A DNA stretch of 64,000 nt from Narthecium ossifragum (Eukaryota; Streptophyta; Magnoliopsida; Dioscoreales; Nartheciaceae), in contig OY986963.1 of the NCBI GenBank assembly GCA_963920575.1, positions 4,254,896 to 4,318,895 of the forward strand. Reading direction: 5' to 3'. Below, piece by piece: positions 10,056-23,885 of this stretch. The notes beneath the pieces were generated by a model that was given only the letters and a program-made list of their open reading frames with translations, made no database searches and was not told the origin of the DNA. Position numbers and translations under genes: made by a program. The number at the start of each line of letters is the position of its first letter. Position 1 is the stretch's first letter.

Positions 10056-11673
10056 GGCCACCAGATCCACCGCTCCGGCTTCCAGATCCGCCACCTCCCC
10101 CGCCGCGGATCCGGGCCCCCCCTCGGCGGTCAAAGCTTGAAAGCTATCGCCGGACCAAAGCTCCAGATCCGTCGCTCTAGCTGCCGTCGATCTTGCCGCT
10201 GTCCCCCGTCGCAATCCCTCGCCGATCCTCAGTCGACGGCCACCCTCTCTGCGACCAGTCTCCGACGCTCAACACAATTTTGTTTTTTTTCCAATTACTT
10301 TTTTTTGTAGTAAAAAATTGGTAGATACTTTGTAATTCATAGGAAGTAATTGGTAGTTACTTCCCCATACAAGTTGGTAGTTACTTCGCCTCCAGCCGCC
10401 ACCGGCGTCCCCGGGTCCGCTCCAGCTCCGCCACCGGCGTCCCCCCGCCACATTCCCCGTTTCCAAAACTGGGAAGTAACTATCAAAATTGGTAGTTACT
10501 TCGCATAAATTATAGATATTTTCTCAAAAAATTGTAGTTACTATTCCCAAAAATAGGGTAGTAACATTGGGAAGTAACTACCAATAACTTCCCACAAATT
10601 GTAGATAATTTTCATAAATTGTAATTACTTTTCAAAAATTTTGTAGTAATTTTTGTAGTTACTTATCAGAATTTTTTTTTAATATAACTATTTGTAGTTA
10701 CTTCCCAAAAAATTATAAAGTAATGACCAATATTTTGGGAAGTAACTACCAATTAACAAGTAACTACCGATTATAAGGGAAGTAACTACCATTTAACTAG
10801 GAAGTTACTACCAATTTTATTGGGAAGTAACTACCATCTAACCACCTACTATCTTCTATAGATAAGGGAAGTAGCTACCAATTATCATTTGGGAAGTAAC
10901 TACCATTTATTTCGGTAAGTAACTATCACTTAAAGTGGGAAGTAACTACCATTCAAACTGGTATTTACTTGCCAATTAAACGGGGTAGTTACTTCACAGT
11001 TAACTGGTAGCTACTTCCCATATAAATTGGTAGTTACTCCCCCCAAAACTGGTAGTTACTTCCTATCCAAACTGGTAGTTACTTCCTATATAAATTGGTA
11101 GTTACTCCCCCCAAAACTGGTAGTTACTTCCCATCCAAACTGGTAGTTACTTCCCATCCAAACTGGTAGTTACTTCCCCCATTTACCTGTTAGTTACTTC
11201 CCCCATTTAACTGGTAGTTACTTCCCAGTTTAAGCGGTAATTACTTTACAAAAAAAACTATAATTACTTCACACTTCAACTGGTAGTTACTTCCCATTCA
11301 AACTGGTATTTACTTGCCAATTAAACTGGTAGATACTTCACAGTTAACTGGTAGTTACTTCCTATATAAATTGGTAGTTACTCCCCCAGCTTTACTATTA
11401 ATGCCCCCATTAATGCATGCATCCAGCCATAAAGTGGATGCATGCATGCCTTCCATGTATTGGGAATAGGTGGATATATTCCCAACCACTCCATTTAATG
11501 CCAACCACCTAATTCAAAACTATTCATCCATCTCTCATTTAAAAAAATACACAAAGGGCATTTTAGAGATAAAAAAAATACAGCTGTCCAAAAAGGGACT
11601 AAATGACTTAAAATCTTTCAAGGAGACTATACAGCAAATAAAGTCTCCAAAAGAGACTAAATACCAATTTTCC
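10056..11673. mobile_element. Mutator-like element copy 1 (left end lost in the gap)
   Basis: It matches the element at 28159-30017 in four blocks: a C-rich GATCC/CCTCC segment (10056-10450), the GTAGTTACTTCCC array, an ATGCATGCATCCAGCC segment, and a right end with AAAAGGGACTAAATGACTTA. The right terminus reads outward as GGAAAATTGGTATTTAGTCTC, related to the other copy's terminal repeat. The left end and target duplication are not visible. There is no transposase. Confidence 0.75.
10450..11385. repeat. Array of GGGAAGTAACTACCAA words that switches orientation
   Basis: About 40 copies or half-copies of GGGAAGTAACTACC and its complement GGTAGTTACTTCCC occur with variable spacers of 5-20 bp. 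From about 10560 to 10950 the forward word dominates; from about 10960 to 11385 the complement dominates. The whole array could therefore fold on itself. Spacers are short and similar, unlike a CRISPR array. Confidence 0.9.
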
Positions 11674-11904
11674 GTAAAATCTAATTAGCCAGCAATTGGC
11701 AATTGAGCTGTTAGACTCAACCCGACTCAACGATGTCCACTCCCGATCAGACTCGAGCCGAGTCCTACATATCTCGATCTCTCTGGAAGCTTCTAAACCA
11801 AGCAATCCTATTTAGCCGACTCCAACTCCGGGCCAACTCATGTTCAACGGTCAAGATCTATCGCCCCAAAAAGAGACCCACGCGGTGTGAGAAACCCCAA
11901 CCAA
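11674..11904. promoter_or_regulatory. Upstream region of the polyubiquitin locus
   Basis: Between the transposon end and the TATA box there are about 230 bp of unique-looking sequence, the likely proximal promoter of the ubiquitin locus. I do not recognise specific elements, apart from CCAAT at about 11899. Confidence 0.4.
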
Positions 11905-11917
11905 TCCCTATATATAG
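11905..11917 (+). promoter_or_regulatory. TATA box of the polyubiquitin locus
   Basis: CCCTATATATAGAC is a strong plant TATA box. About 30 bp downstream begins a CTTCTTCTTT-rich leader, followed by a GT donor at 12006. Confidence 0.75.
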
Positions 11918-11934
11918 ACATCATGTCGCTCCTC

Positions 11935-14155
<2,221 letters not shown>

Positions 14156-15513
14156 GTTTTGATGCCTAAGTGTTCTGTTTGATTAGGTTTTCTGTCCTCC
14201 ATACAGTGCACTATGTGGCTTACTAGTTGATTAGTTTTCATTGATTTCTGGTGTAGATTTTAGGTTTTGGTAGTCACAAAATTGGTTTTGTAGGTTCTGA
14301 GAGACTATACTGTTTCATAACCAATAAGAATAATATGCAATGGCATTTAGTTTGTTTGTCATACCTGCGCCTTCAGTTGGTTATCGCTGGAATTTATGGG
14401 CAACTTGATTCTATGGAAGTTTCTGTTTATGGAGAAGCTTCCCTGGGATCTTGTTCTGTTCAATTTATGTGCTCTGTTTAGTCTGGTTATGGATTATTTG
14501 GGCCTCTTGTTTTATTAGTAGCAATATATTTCTTTCTGTAACTTCATACATGAAGTCCTTTCTATCATCTCATTTGTATTCTATTTGTAATTTGTCGGAC
14601 GTGCTTGAAAACGGGACACCATTTTCATCCCTTTTTTATGGAAACTTTTTTGGTGGCTGTTGCCATGTAGCCAAGCTTCTCAAGGGACTGTTTCCATACC
14701 TCTAAAGCACTCAAGGAATCTATGCTCTTTCCCCATGCTGAACCTTTAATACTTCTGAGACTTATCTTTAACCCTAAAAGCAACAAAGAAGATTGTCTAG
14801 ATGAGAGCATAAACTGATGATTGATGAAATAATCATCCAGAGTGCTTTTCTGAGACTTCAGACTTCTGGAAAGCAACAAAGGAAAACAGGGGAGGGGCAA
14901 GGCTAGTGAAAGAAAGAAACAGTGATTTCTTTTCTATATGGACAAGGTTCCAGAGTCAGCAAAGGATGTGGTTGCTTCTTTTCTTTCTTTTCTCTTACCT
15001 CTTCTCTTGGCTGGGTAAGCTTTCTTCTGCACTTGCTTCCATCCGTGAACATGAGAAATAATGATTAGGTTCATAATCTGGGTGCACAATAGAGTCTTCC
15101 TCTTTTTAGTTGCTTATTTTTTCTCGTGAATATGAGAAATAATGATTTATTATGTGACATCCTAAGACGTGTGCATCGACTTCTTTTTAATGGTGCGATC
15201 TGTTTCTTTCACTAGAGGCGTTATTGTTCTGTTTTATTTTCTTATGTAGTTTATGCCCACGTCAAATATGTGATGACATGTATTTGCAGTCATTGTGGTT
15301 TCCTATTGGACGCTGATGTTGCTTATGTTGTATGAAGGCTCACCTGATCAATGCAATATGGATGCTATCAGTAATTAATAGATATCTGATCTTCCAGCAG
15401 CAGTGGGTTGCTATTTTTCATTACCTTGATTTGTAATCTTTGGAATCATTAACTATTTTGCATGATATATTTGTTTCAGATAGTAATATAGTTATCCTCT
15501 TGGAAATAGGAAT
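14156..15513. other. 3' flank of the ubiquitin locus and promoter side of the Sec14 gene
   Basis: T-rich sequence typical of 3'UTR and intergenic DNA. No coding region or repeat was recognised. The region just before 15514 (TGTTTCAGATAGTAATATAG) could contain the acceptor of a 5'UTR intron. Confidence 0.5.
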
Positions 15514-15625
15514 ATGGCACCGTACAAGACTCTCACTCCTCTGCAATTCTGGGCACGAAGCTTTTTGGTGACTGGCTGGCAAGGATCATCCGCTGATCTT
15601 GTGAGAAGGTAAATTTCTCAAGGAC

Positions 15626-18600
15626 ATGTCTTCTCTTGGAAGCAGTAATGCCTCGATATCTTCGTGGAAACCTACTGTAGGAGCTGGGACTATTGTTCAT
15701 GATCTTGAGTATCTAAAGAGGATTGATTCACTCAATTTGCCTATTGGGGCTCATTGCCAACAAGCCAAAATGGAAAGGAAGTCTTCTTTCTCAAAGATGA
15801 GTTTCAGGTCTTTACAGCAAGCCCTCAAGAGGGTTGGTAGGAGTAGTACCTTCTGTGCTATCCTTGATGGAGCTCATGAACCAAAAGATGAGCACATTGT
15901 GGAGGCTTTCCGGGAGTTGCTTCTAGCAGGGGACAAACTTCCTGAGAAACATGATGATTATCACACTCTTTTGCGGTACAGATCAGTTATGGCTTTTTTG
16001 AACTCACTGTTGTAGTGGAATTCTATATAGCTGTTGTTCATCATCTGAGATTTGGCCCGGCACCAATTTTTAATAACATGAGGCAATTCTATTCTACTTT
16101 GTAACTACAAGGATTATGAAACTTAGTGCAGCTAAACAATTTTGGTTTTGCTTAACAGTTTCCTGCGAATGAGAGAATTTGACATAATGAAGGCGAAAGA
16201 TGCATTTCTGCATATGTTGCAGTGGCGAGAAGATTTTGGTGTCGATGCAATTGTACAGGTCGAACTTACATTGTGTTCAATTTGTCTCGTCCCATCATAG
16301 CATATATAATTAGCTCGTATTTTCTAACATCAACTTACCATTTGTTTTCAACTGCTCTTTCTCTTGCCTTCTTGTCCATCATAACCCAAGGGAGCATTGT
16401 ATGCATTATCAAAGCGAATCAGATTATACTGCAGTGTACTTCGTTCTTTCTAGTGTCTATTTAACTGTTGATCTCCACCCCATTGCCGAATGGAAGAGGA
16501 AGTTGATGAGCATGTGTGGGAAGTACCCATTGCTTGAGATGTAAAGAAAATGATTAATTTGAAAACTTAGCTAATATTCAAAAAACATATATCGTATGAC
16601 CATATTGTAATTCATGGTAGTTTAATGGGGTGCAATGTTGTAACTGATACCATGGGCTTATTCTCTAGTCGTGGCCATAAAATAAGTATTGAAATTCTTC
16701 ATTGTATTACTTTATCTTTTTAGCATGTCAAGTTCAGATGAAAATAACTCCACCAATCTGTTTTTTTGTTTGACCTTGCGTGCATCTGCATTTTGTTTTT
16801 GAGAGGCTGAGGCGTTTTTCCAATTTGATGATTCCTTAATTCTCATTAGATGATACTAGTTTTTGACATTTCTCCTTATGCCTGATTGCCTCTCACCAAA
16901 AGTTTAAGTGTCCTTCGACAGGAACTTTTGTTGGTATGTGGCATAGTCGTCAGTGACCAATTATATTGAATTCTACTGTTCTTAAATCTCCTGTTCTAAG
17001 TCTTTCTGATTATTTGCAGGATTTCAAGTTTGATGAGTATGAAATGGTCCATAAATGTTATCCACATGGATTTCACAGAGTTGATAAATATGGAAGACCA
17101 TTGTACATAGAAAGGATGGGAATGCTGGATGTCAACGCGCTGCTTCAAGTGACTACAATAGATCGCTACATTAAATATCATATTTCAGAACAAGAGAAGA
17201 CAATGAGCTTGAGATATCCTGCATGCTCACTGGCAGCTAAAAAGCACATAGCTTCCACAACTACAATCCTTGATGTGAAGGGACTAGTGAGTTGTTGTTA
17301 CTGTTTGTGTTTCTACCTATCTCTGCTTATCCCATAGAATGCTTGAAAGACTTAAAGACTTATTAGTAGTCAGCTAAAGGAACTAATCTATGTATAATCT
17401 ATGTAGTTTGTTTTCAGCTGTCAGGAGATTAAGCAAGAAATTTTGTGTTGTATACATCTGTGTGATTGATTTCTTATCATTAGTGTCATTGAGTTTCTAT
17501 ATGCATGTCTGGTCCTCAGACCAAGTTACAACCCCAGAAAGTTTCACCTAAGGATAACCTATTTTTTTGTTCTCGTCATGAGCACTACTATTTTCCGACT
17601 ACTGATAATACTATGGCTTTTATTGCCAAGGAAAACTGTTGTGCTCTTTGAGAGAAGAGCGATGTTATTGTTCTGATCGGAAGGAGGCAATATTCGGTTT
17701 CTTAGTAAAACTATGAAGTCTATACTGTTGAGCTCAATGTGGTTATGTAAGCATAATGTGTCCTTGCTCTATCTCAGGTTCACTTTTATATCTCATCAGA
17801 TCATCGCATCTCGTTTCTACTGCAAATTAGTGTAGCCACATGTTTGCAAATGTTTTCCCAACTTAGAGTGCTTGTAACCAATACCCAGAACTACAATACT
17901 GACAATGATAAAAGAAAAATCCTTTCCAAGTTTTGATCTTCATCCATTAAAACACCAAGTCTGAAGTTGTTTTGATCTTGAAATCATCATGCCTTTCATA
18001 CTGTAAATCACAATAAAACCCAAAAAAAAGCATATATGACTTACATGAATCTTGAACTCCTTGGCATAGGGTATCGATAACTTTTCCAAGCCTGCCAGGG
18101 ATCTTTTTCTACAGATTCAAAAGATCGATAGCAATTACTATCCCGAGGTATGTTGTCAACTGATCTCATTTTGTGATTTTGATTCAGATTTATTAGTTTT
18201 CACTCCTTGTCCCAGTTAACTAAAACCATCAACAGTATTAGTTGTGTTGTCTTACTTAGACCAGTACACATTGTGTAGAAAATATGCTGTCTTAATGGTT
18301 TTCTTTGATATTTGAGATCTCTAATCTTCTGCTTTTCAGTTTGTGATGCATCTCGAACTTTCATCTTTACCCTGCCTTCTTGGTTTCCTGTATTGCATGC
18401 ACCTAATTGATTTTTGTTTTAGCTAATACTACTTAACAGGTACCTGCAGCTCATCATGTATGTAACAATCACAAACAGAATATTTCTCTGGATCTCCAAG
18501 TTAGTTTCAATCTTATTCAATGTAATGAGTTAATTCTTAGGCCCTGTTTGGTTGGGGGATAAGGATTCCTTATCCCGGGTTAAGCCCACTTTATCCCTGC

Positions 18601-21600
18601 ATTACAACCAAATACCATCTAATCCCCACTTTTATCCCCATCCCTATCCTCACTTTATCCCTACTTTATCCATACTTTTCAACCAATCATTACTACATTT
18701 TCTTTTCTTTTCAACCAATCACATCAACTTTATCCCTACTTTTTCACTTTTCAACCAATCATTATTTCATTATCCCTACTTTTCAACCAATCACATCAAC
18801 TTTATCCATACTTTTTCAACCAAATATTACTAATTTATCACTACTTTTCAATAAAATACCATACATATCCCACTACTTATCCCAGGATTTCAATCCCCAT
18901 TCCCTCTAATCCCGGGATAGCCTATCCCCCAACTAAACGAGGCCTAGGCTCGTTTGGTATGGGGTTAGCTTATTCTGGGTTAAGGGATCTTGGGGTTAAA
19001 AAAATGAGAATAAAGTAATAATGATTACTTGAAATAAGAAGTGGTAGTAGTAGGCGAAATGGGAATAAATGGGTAATGATTATTTGGAATAGGAAAAAGT
19101 GTTGGGGGGGGGATAAGCACCCCCTTATTCTCATACCAAACGAGGCTTTAATAGATGCAATATGAAAATATTTTATCATTATTTTTTATTCTCGAGGTAC
19201 ATGATGGCTGCCTACCATAGATGAGCTATATATCAGGATTCATGAGTAGAACTCTGAGAGGCAATCTTTTGGAATTGTTATCCTATAAATCTTATGCGTC
19301 ATGCCTTTTTCGATAAATGCAGCTCCATTCTTCTTGCGTCCCAAATAATTCTCATGAGATATCATAACATTCCGTATTCTCTCGAACTATTTTGAGTTAG
19401 AGCTATTTTGTATATATTTTGAATGGGATCTAACTCACAATTAACAAGGTAGTAGGTTGCTTTACTCGTAAATTCACCTCGTTGCTTTCGCAATGAGTTC
19501 TTTTCCAAGTTCTCTTTTGCCAGAACCTAGGGGTACTGCACCATTTGATAAAGGTTGACATGGTGAAATTCTGGGGTGTCAAGGCTATTGTTTAATGCTG
19601 GATGAGTTGATTATGATGCTAGGTGCTCAGAGTGGATCAACAATTTTATCGAGATCTCTCCGAAGTTACATGCATTCAAGTAATCAAAGAAAGGTTTATT
19701 GTAGAGTGCAGTAATTAGGTATAGAATGATAAAAGAACTCTCAAGATGAATCTGAAGCTACTATGCCTTCTAGAGATTCAAGTTTATTAGAGGAGTGCGC
19801 AAGTGCACGTGCTAAGACATGAATGTTTGTTATCACTAAGGGTGTGTTTGGTAAGGGTGTAAATTTTGAGGGCGGAAAATTACAAGGGTAAATTTTATGA
19901 GAGTAACAATTAAGGGGGCAACATTTACATGTTTCTTATGTTTGGTTAGTAAGGGTAAATCAATCTATTAATAAACCTCAATATATTCTCCCTCTTTATT
20001 TCTCTCCCTACTTTCTCTCTCATGTTGTCTCTCTTCTTTCTCTATCCTACTTTCTCTCTCTATTTTCTCTCTATACTTACTCTCCTATTTTCTCTCCCTC
20101 TATTTTCAGTGAGAGAAAATAGGAAATAGAAAGTAGAGAGAGAAAATAGGTGAGAGGAAGTAGAGAGAGAATTGGAGGGAGAAACTAGACGTGAGGAAGC
20201 ATAGAGAGAAAATAGGAGAGGAAGTAGCGAGAAATTATGAGAGAGGAAGTAGAGAGAGAAAATATGATAGATGAAGTAGAGTGAGAAAAGAGTAGTGAGG
20301 AAGTAGATATAGAAAATAAAGAGAGAAAATAATAGAGGGGAAGTGGAAAGAGAAAATGGGGGAGAAGAAGTAGAGTGAGAAAATAGTAGTGAGGAAGTAG
20401 AGAGAGAAAGTAGAGATGGAAAGTAGAGAGAAAATTGGAGAAACGAAGTAGATTGAGAAAATTGGAGAACGAGCATAGAGAGAAAATAGGAGAGAGAAAG
20501 TAGGAGAGAGAAAGTCAAGAGAGGAAGTAGAGATATTATGAGAGAGAAATTAGTTAAATTATTAAAATAAATTAAATGATGGTTTTTTCCAAAGAAAGTC
20601 AAAAAGAAAAGAAAAGAAAACGAGCAAAAATGTAAATATAAGTAAGTTTTTTACATATCATTACCCACATCCATGGTGTTAAAATTTACGCCCTCCTTAC
20701 CCTCATATTAGGATAATTTTTACCCCAAAGTTCAATTTTACATTGCTATCTAAACATAAGTAAATGAGGTGAAAACCTACGAGGGTAAAATTTTACCCGT
20801 TTTACACCCTTACCAAACACACCCTGAGTGAAAGCTACATAACCAGTGATTTGACATATGGTTGTCCAGGTCTAAATTTTTCTCTGAACTTGCACTAGTT
20901 ATCGCCCCTAGTGGGATTTCGTTTCGGCTACAGTTTGCTATTATAACTAGAACCCGTAAGGTTAAGCTGATTAAAAGAAAATATGGATGTCAAGCCTGTT
21001 TATAGACCATATTGTTTGTGACAACTAATTCGTCCTATAAAAGCTGATGCAAAATCTCGTTACACCTCGTATTGACATATGTGTTTCTCGAGGTCTGCGA
21101 TTGTTTATGGTCTTCACCCGGCCAGTATAAAATTCATTAAAAGGTGCATGATAAAACTGCAGTATTTCAATCACTGTTAGAGGATCTGACACATTCTTGG
21201 TTTTTGTTTAACTTTGGGGAGTAAGCTCTGTTGGATTTAAGGATTATATAAGGCCCAAAACTCCTAGGGTGAAGGAGTGGGCTAAGCCTTAATATAGGTG
21301 TTGAATCAAATGGGTCTGCTAAAGCCCAGTTATTAAGAGAGCCATATGAAGCCCATATGAGTGTGTGCAAAAGTTTAGTCCCACATTGCTTGGGACAAGA
21401 ACATTTCTCTAGTTTATATAGAGCCTTGGGCATCTATAGTTTGAATGTGTGTAAGAACGGTCTTGTTGAGAGTGCCAAAGGGCGATCGGACGGCCGGCTT
21501 CCCTCCAATCGCGGTGGATCGTTGTACCCTGGGAGCTTTTTGCCTCAAGAACCAGAAGCAAGGGTGGTAGGCAAATATAGCTTAAGGGCACAGTGTGGCA

Positions 21601-23461
21601 CACTGGCCTCGATCAAGTGGAGTTTCTTCGTCGGATTCGTCTTCCTTCTCTTTCATTCTTTTTCCGGATTAACGGTATGTGAACTTTGTTTGTCTTGTTA
21701 AAACCGATTGTAAAGGATTACTTGCTATCTTAGTAAAAGCAATAATCCTAGTTCTTTTATTTCCAACAAGCTTTTCATTTTTCTACAATACTGATTGTGC
21801 TATTTCTCAAGATCTTATTTGTCATAATCTTGTGTGGATCTATCTCTTTAGATTCATAGATTACTGCTTATGTCTTTCATTCTTCGTAAAGCCAACTGCC
21901 AATATGGTCGATGGTTTTAAGTCTATACAATGGAAAATGCATGGCACGGATGAACACAGAGCACCACCGTTGTAGTGATTCAATAACTGCATCTTAGTTC
22001 AGGGCAAGAGAAAAAATTTCAATTAATTTTACATTATGTTTCTTTTTAAATGCCAGTTTATATTCATTATATTCATATGTTATATGACTGTTGACTGTTT
22101 GGTGGATTTGACCATATTCCTTTGATCACTTTAGACATTGCATCGACTTTTTATTGTAAACGCTGGATCTGGGTTTAGAGTCCTTTGGAAAGCGTTGAAG
22201 GCTTTCTTGGATGCAGGAACAATAGCAAAAATACAGGTGAAGTTTCACTTTCCTCACTTGTTTCATTCCGTCTTGAGAAGGAGTACTACTCCTATTTTTA
22301 GGTATTTTATTCCTTTTTCTTAAACCAATTATATAGTACTTATTCAGGTGTTGGGAAGCAAGTATCAAAGTAAGCTCTCGGAAGTTGTAGACCCAAGGTA
22401 ACACCGAATACTCTTGTTGTCATTCTATATACTTGTGTTGGGCCATAGTTTTGCTTGGCCTCTGGTTGATGGACTGGAGTGCGTGTCTTGTAGTCCTAAA
22501 GCACTGTACTTATGAAGGGAAAAAACAAGCTGCGCACTAACTGTTGAAGGCTCTTACAGTAACCTGCCAGATTTTCTGGGTGGAAATTGCACCTGCTCTG
22601 GAGGCTGCTTAATAAATGATAAGGGACCATGGACCAATCCAGAATTCGTTAGCATGTTGCAGGTGAAGTATTGACACACTAACTACCTCTATAGTCAGTT
22701 TTCGTTCCACTGTGTTAGGCTTCAACATGTACTGATTCTTACCGGAACCTAGAATATTTAGAAGAGTTTGCATTTTCAGGAAGTTTTCAGTCGGCCAAGG
22801 CTGAATGATGAAACAACCAGTGCAATGGCTGTCAAAGAATCCCAGGAGCCGAAGAGTGTAAAAATCCTCTCTTCGTCATGAGTATTCTTAAGTTTGCCGC
22901 AATTTTTCAGTAGCAGCAGTTTCTTAAACTTTTGACTGTTTATAATTTGCTTTGACAGCCCAGTATTTAATCATCTTAAAAACTTTGTTTGCTTCCGCTC
23001 AAATCAGAAAAAGAATTGGCGTCAAAACCAAATGTTCACCTTTAGCTATAAAAGTTTTATTTTACTTCCCAAATTAGCACTGCTTTTATATGAACACTTT
23101 GTGCCACATTAGTGGTAACCCTCCAACATCTTATCAGGATGATGATGGTTCAGCACAGCACACACAGAAAGCTAATGTTGCTGATGATGCGGCACAGAAA
23201 ATTTTAGCTCTTGAAGCGTGCCTTATGGACACCAAGATGGTAGTCAAAAAGCCTCCCTGTATTCAGTTATATCATTTAAATTCAATATAGTTATGTATTT
23301 TGATCCTTCCTTCTCCTCAGATGCTACAATCACTAATGTCAAAGCAGGAAGAACTTGCAGGCCACATCAATCAGCTGAAGAAGCTGACTTCTGCGAGTGG
23401 TGCATTACAGGTTACATCAATAGTCATTTTTTCCATCGCAAAAAAGTGCTTCCCTAAGTAA
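15626..23461 (+). CDS. Sec14-like phosphatidylinositol/phosphatidylcholine transfer protein (SFH type)
   Basis: Coding exons: 15626-15975, 16159-16258, 17020-17286, 18070-18147, 22135-22236, 22348-22397, 22560-22662, 22780-22857, 23138-23239, 23321-23461. They join in frame with GT-AG borders to give 456 residues. Residues ~80-150 form the CRAL-TRIO N part ([20 protein letters not shown], then [12 protein letters not shown]). The Sec14 lipid-binding lobe follows ([71 protein letters not shown]). These proteins exchange phosphatidylinositol and phosphatidylcholine and promote phosphoinositide synthesis on membranes. The C-terminus is a short helical, coiled-coil-like segment ([20 protein letters not shown]). 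The nodulin-like tail of longer SFH proteins is missing, so the 3' end may be truncated or a further exon may have been missed. The start is the first in-frame ATG. An upstream ATG at 15514 is open only to 15612 and may be leader. Intron 4 is 3987 bp and full of transposons. Confidence 0.85.
18540..18944. mobile_element. MITE with GGCCCTGTTTGGTTGGGGGA ends
   Basis: The left end GGCCCTGTTTGGTTGGGGGA and the right end, read on the other strand as GGCCTCGTTTAGTTGGGGGA, form terminal inverted repeats. The interior is a C/T-rich series of TTTATCCCTACTTTTCAACC words. TA dinucleotides flank both ends. Located in intron 4 of the Sec14 gene. Confidence 0.75.
18947..19146. mobile_element. 200-bp MITE abutting the previous one
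   Basis: Ends GGCTCGTTTGGTATGGGGTT and, on the opposite strand, GCCTCGTTTGGTATGAGAAT form inverted repeats. Only two bases (TA) separate it from the neighbouring MITE. The interior has GGGATAAG and GAATAA words like the other GTTTGGT-type elements in the window. Confidence 0.75.
19839..20825. mobile_element. MITE-like element with AGGGTGTGTTTGGTAAGGGT ends and purine-rich core
   Basis: Both ends read AGGGTGTGTTTGGTAAGGGT plus GTAAA inward, giving perfect ~25-bp terminal inverted repeats. The flanks are TAA on the left and TGA on the right, close to the 3-bp duplication of PIF/Harbinger (Tourist-like) MITEs. It lies in intron 4 of the Sec14 gene. Its core (20100-20540) is a purine-rich minisatellite. 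Confidence 0.78.
20100..20540. repeat. Polypurine minisatellite (GAGAGAAAATAGGAGAGGAAGT type)
   Basis: Some 440 bp are almost entirely A and G on the plus strand, built from variants of AGAGAGAAAATAG and GAGGAAGTAGAGAG. A shorter pyrimidine-rich stretch (about 19985-20105) lies just before, in the opposite sense. It generates a 180-codon minus-strand frame of only Ser/Leu/Phe/Tyr, which I consider an artefact. Confidence 0.85.
21229..21768 (+). mobile_element. Solo LTR, ~540 bp, TGTTGGA...TTCCAACA
   Basis: The ends TGTTGGAT and TTCCAACA are the inverted TG...CA tips of a plant LTR. The flanking 5-mers AGCTC and AGCTT match at four of five positions, as an aged target duplication would. Inside are AGTCCCACATTGCTTGGGAC, a TATA-like TTTATATAGAG at about 21413-21423 and a T-rich 3' part, as in U3-R-U5. 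It is inserted in intron 4 of the Sec14 gene in the same orientation as the gene. Confidence 0.7.
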
Positions 23462-23885
23462 TATGCCGATCATCCCCTTGTCAATTGTCCACAGGGTTGA
23501 TCATTTCTCCAGCAGAGACAAATTGTAGAAGATATTATGTTATCATTAAGTAAAAATTTACCGGAATTTGCCATACCATCAATCCAGAACCATTGTTTTA
23601 TCATCTTTCAAGTAGAATTCGGCGGCCTATTCAAGCTCCCCTGTACTTTCAAACTTGATTGGTATTATATGTGGACAGTTTGTTTGGACACAAGTTTAAT
23701 TATCTAAGGATTAAGGAAGGAAGGAAGATTTGCTATCCATATACAATGTCAAGTAGCTAATATGGATCAACAGCAAAGAGATGAGAATATTGTAGTGATC
23801 GATCATACGTTCAACTCTTTATATGATTGTTGCTAGCTTCCAGGTCGTGCATGGTTTGGTTGCCCTTCTTCTTCTTCTTCTCTTT
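23462..23885. other. Convergent intergenic region between the Sec14 and PEX11 genes
   Basis: About 420 bp separate two genes that point toward each other, so it should hold both 3'UTRs and polyadenylation sites. No other feature is seen. Confidence 0.6.

Noticed and set aside
10450..11385. CRISPR-like look of a regularly repeated word
   Set aside because: The host is a plant, spacers are short and alike, the word flips orientation, and no cas genes exist.
20060..20602. 180-codon minus-strand frame rich in Ser, Leu, Phe and Tyr
   Set aside because: It is only the pyrimidine strand of a purine minisatellite inside a MITE.
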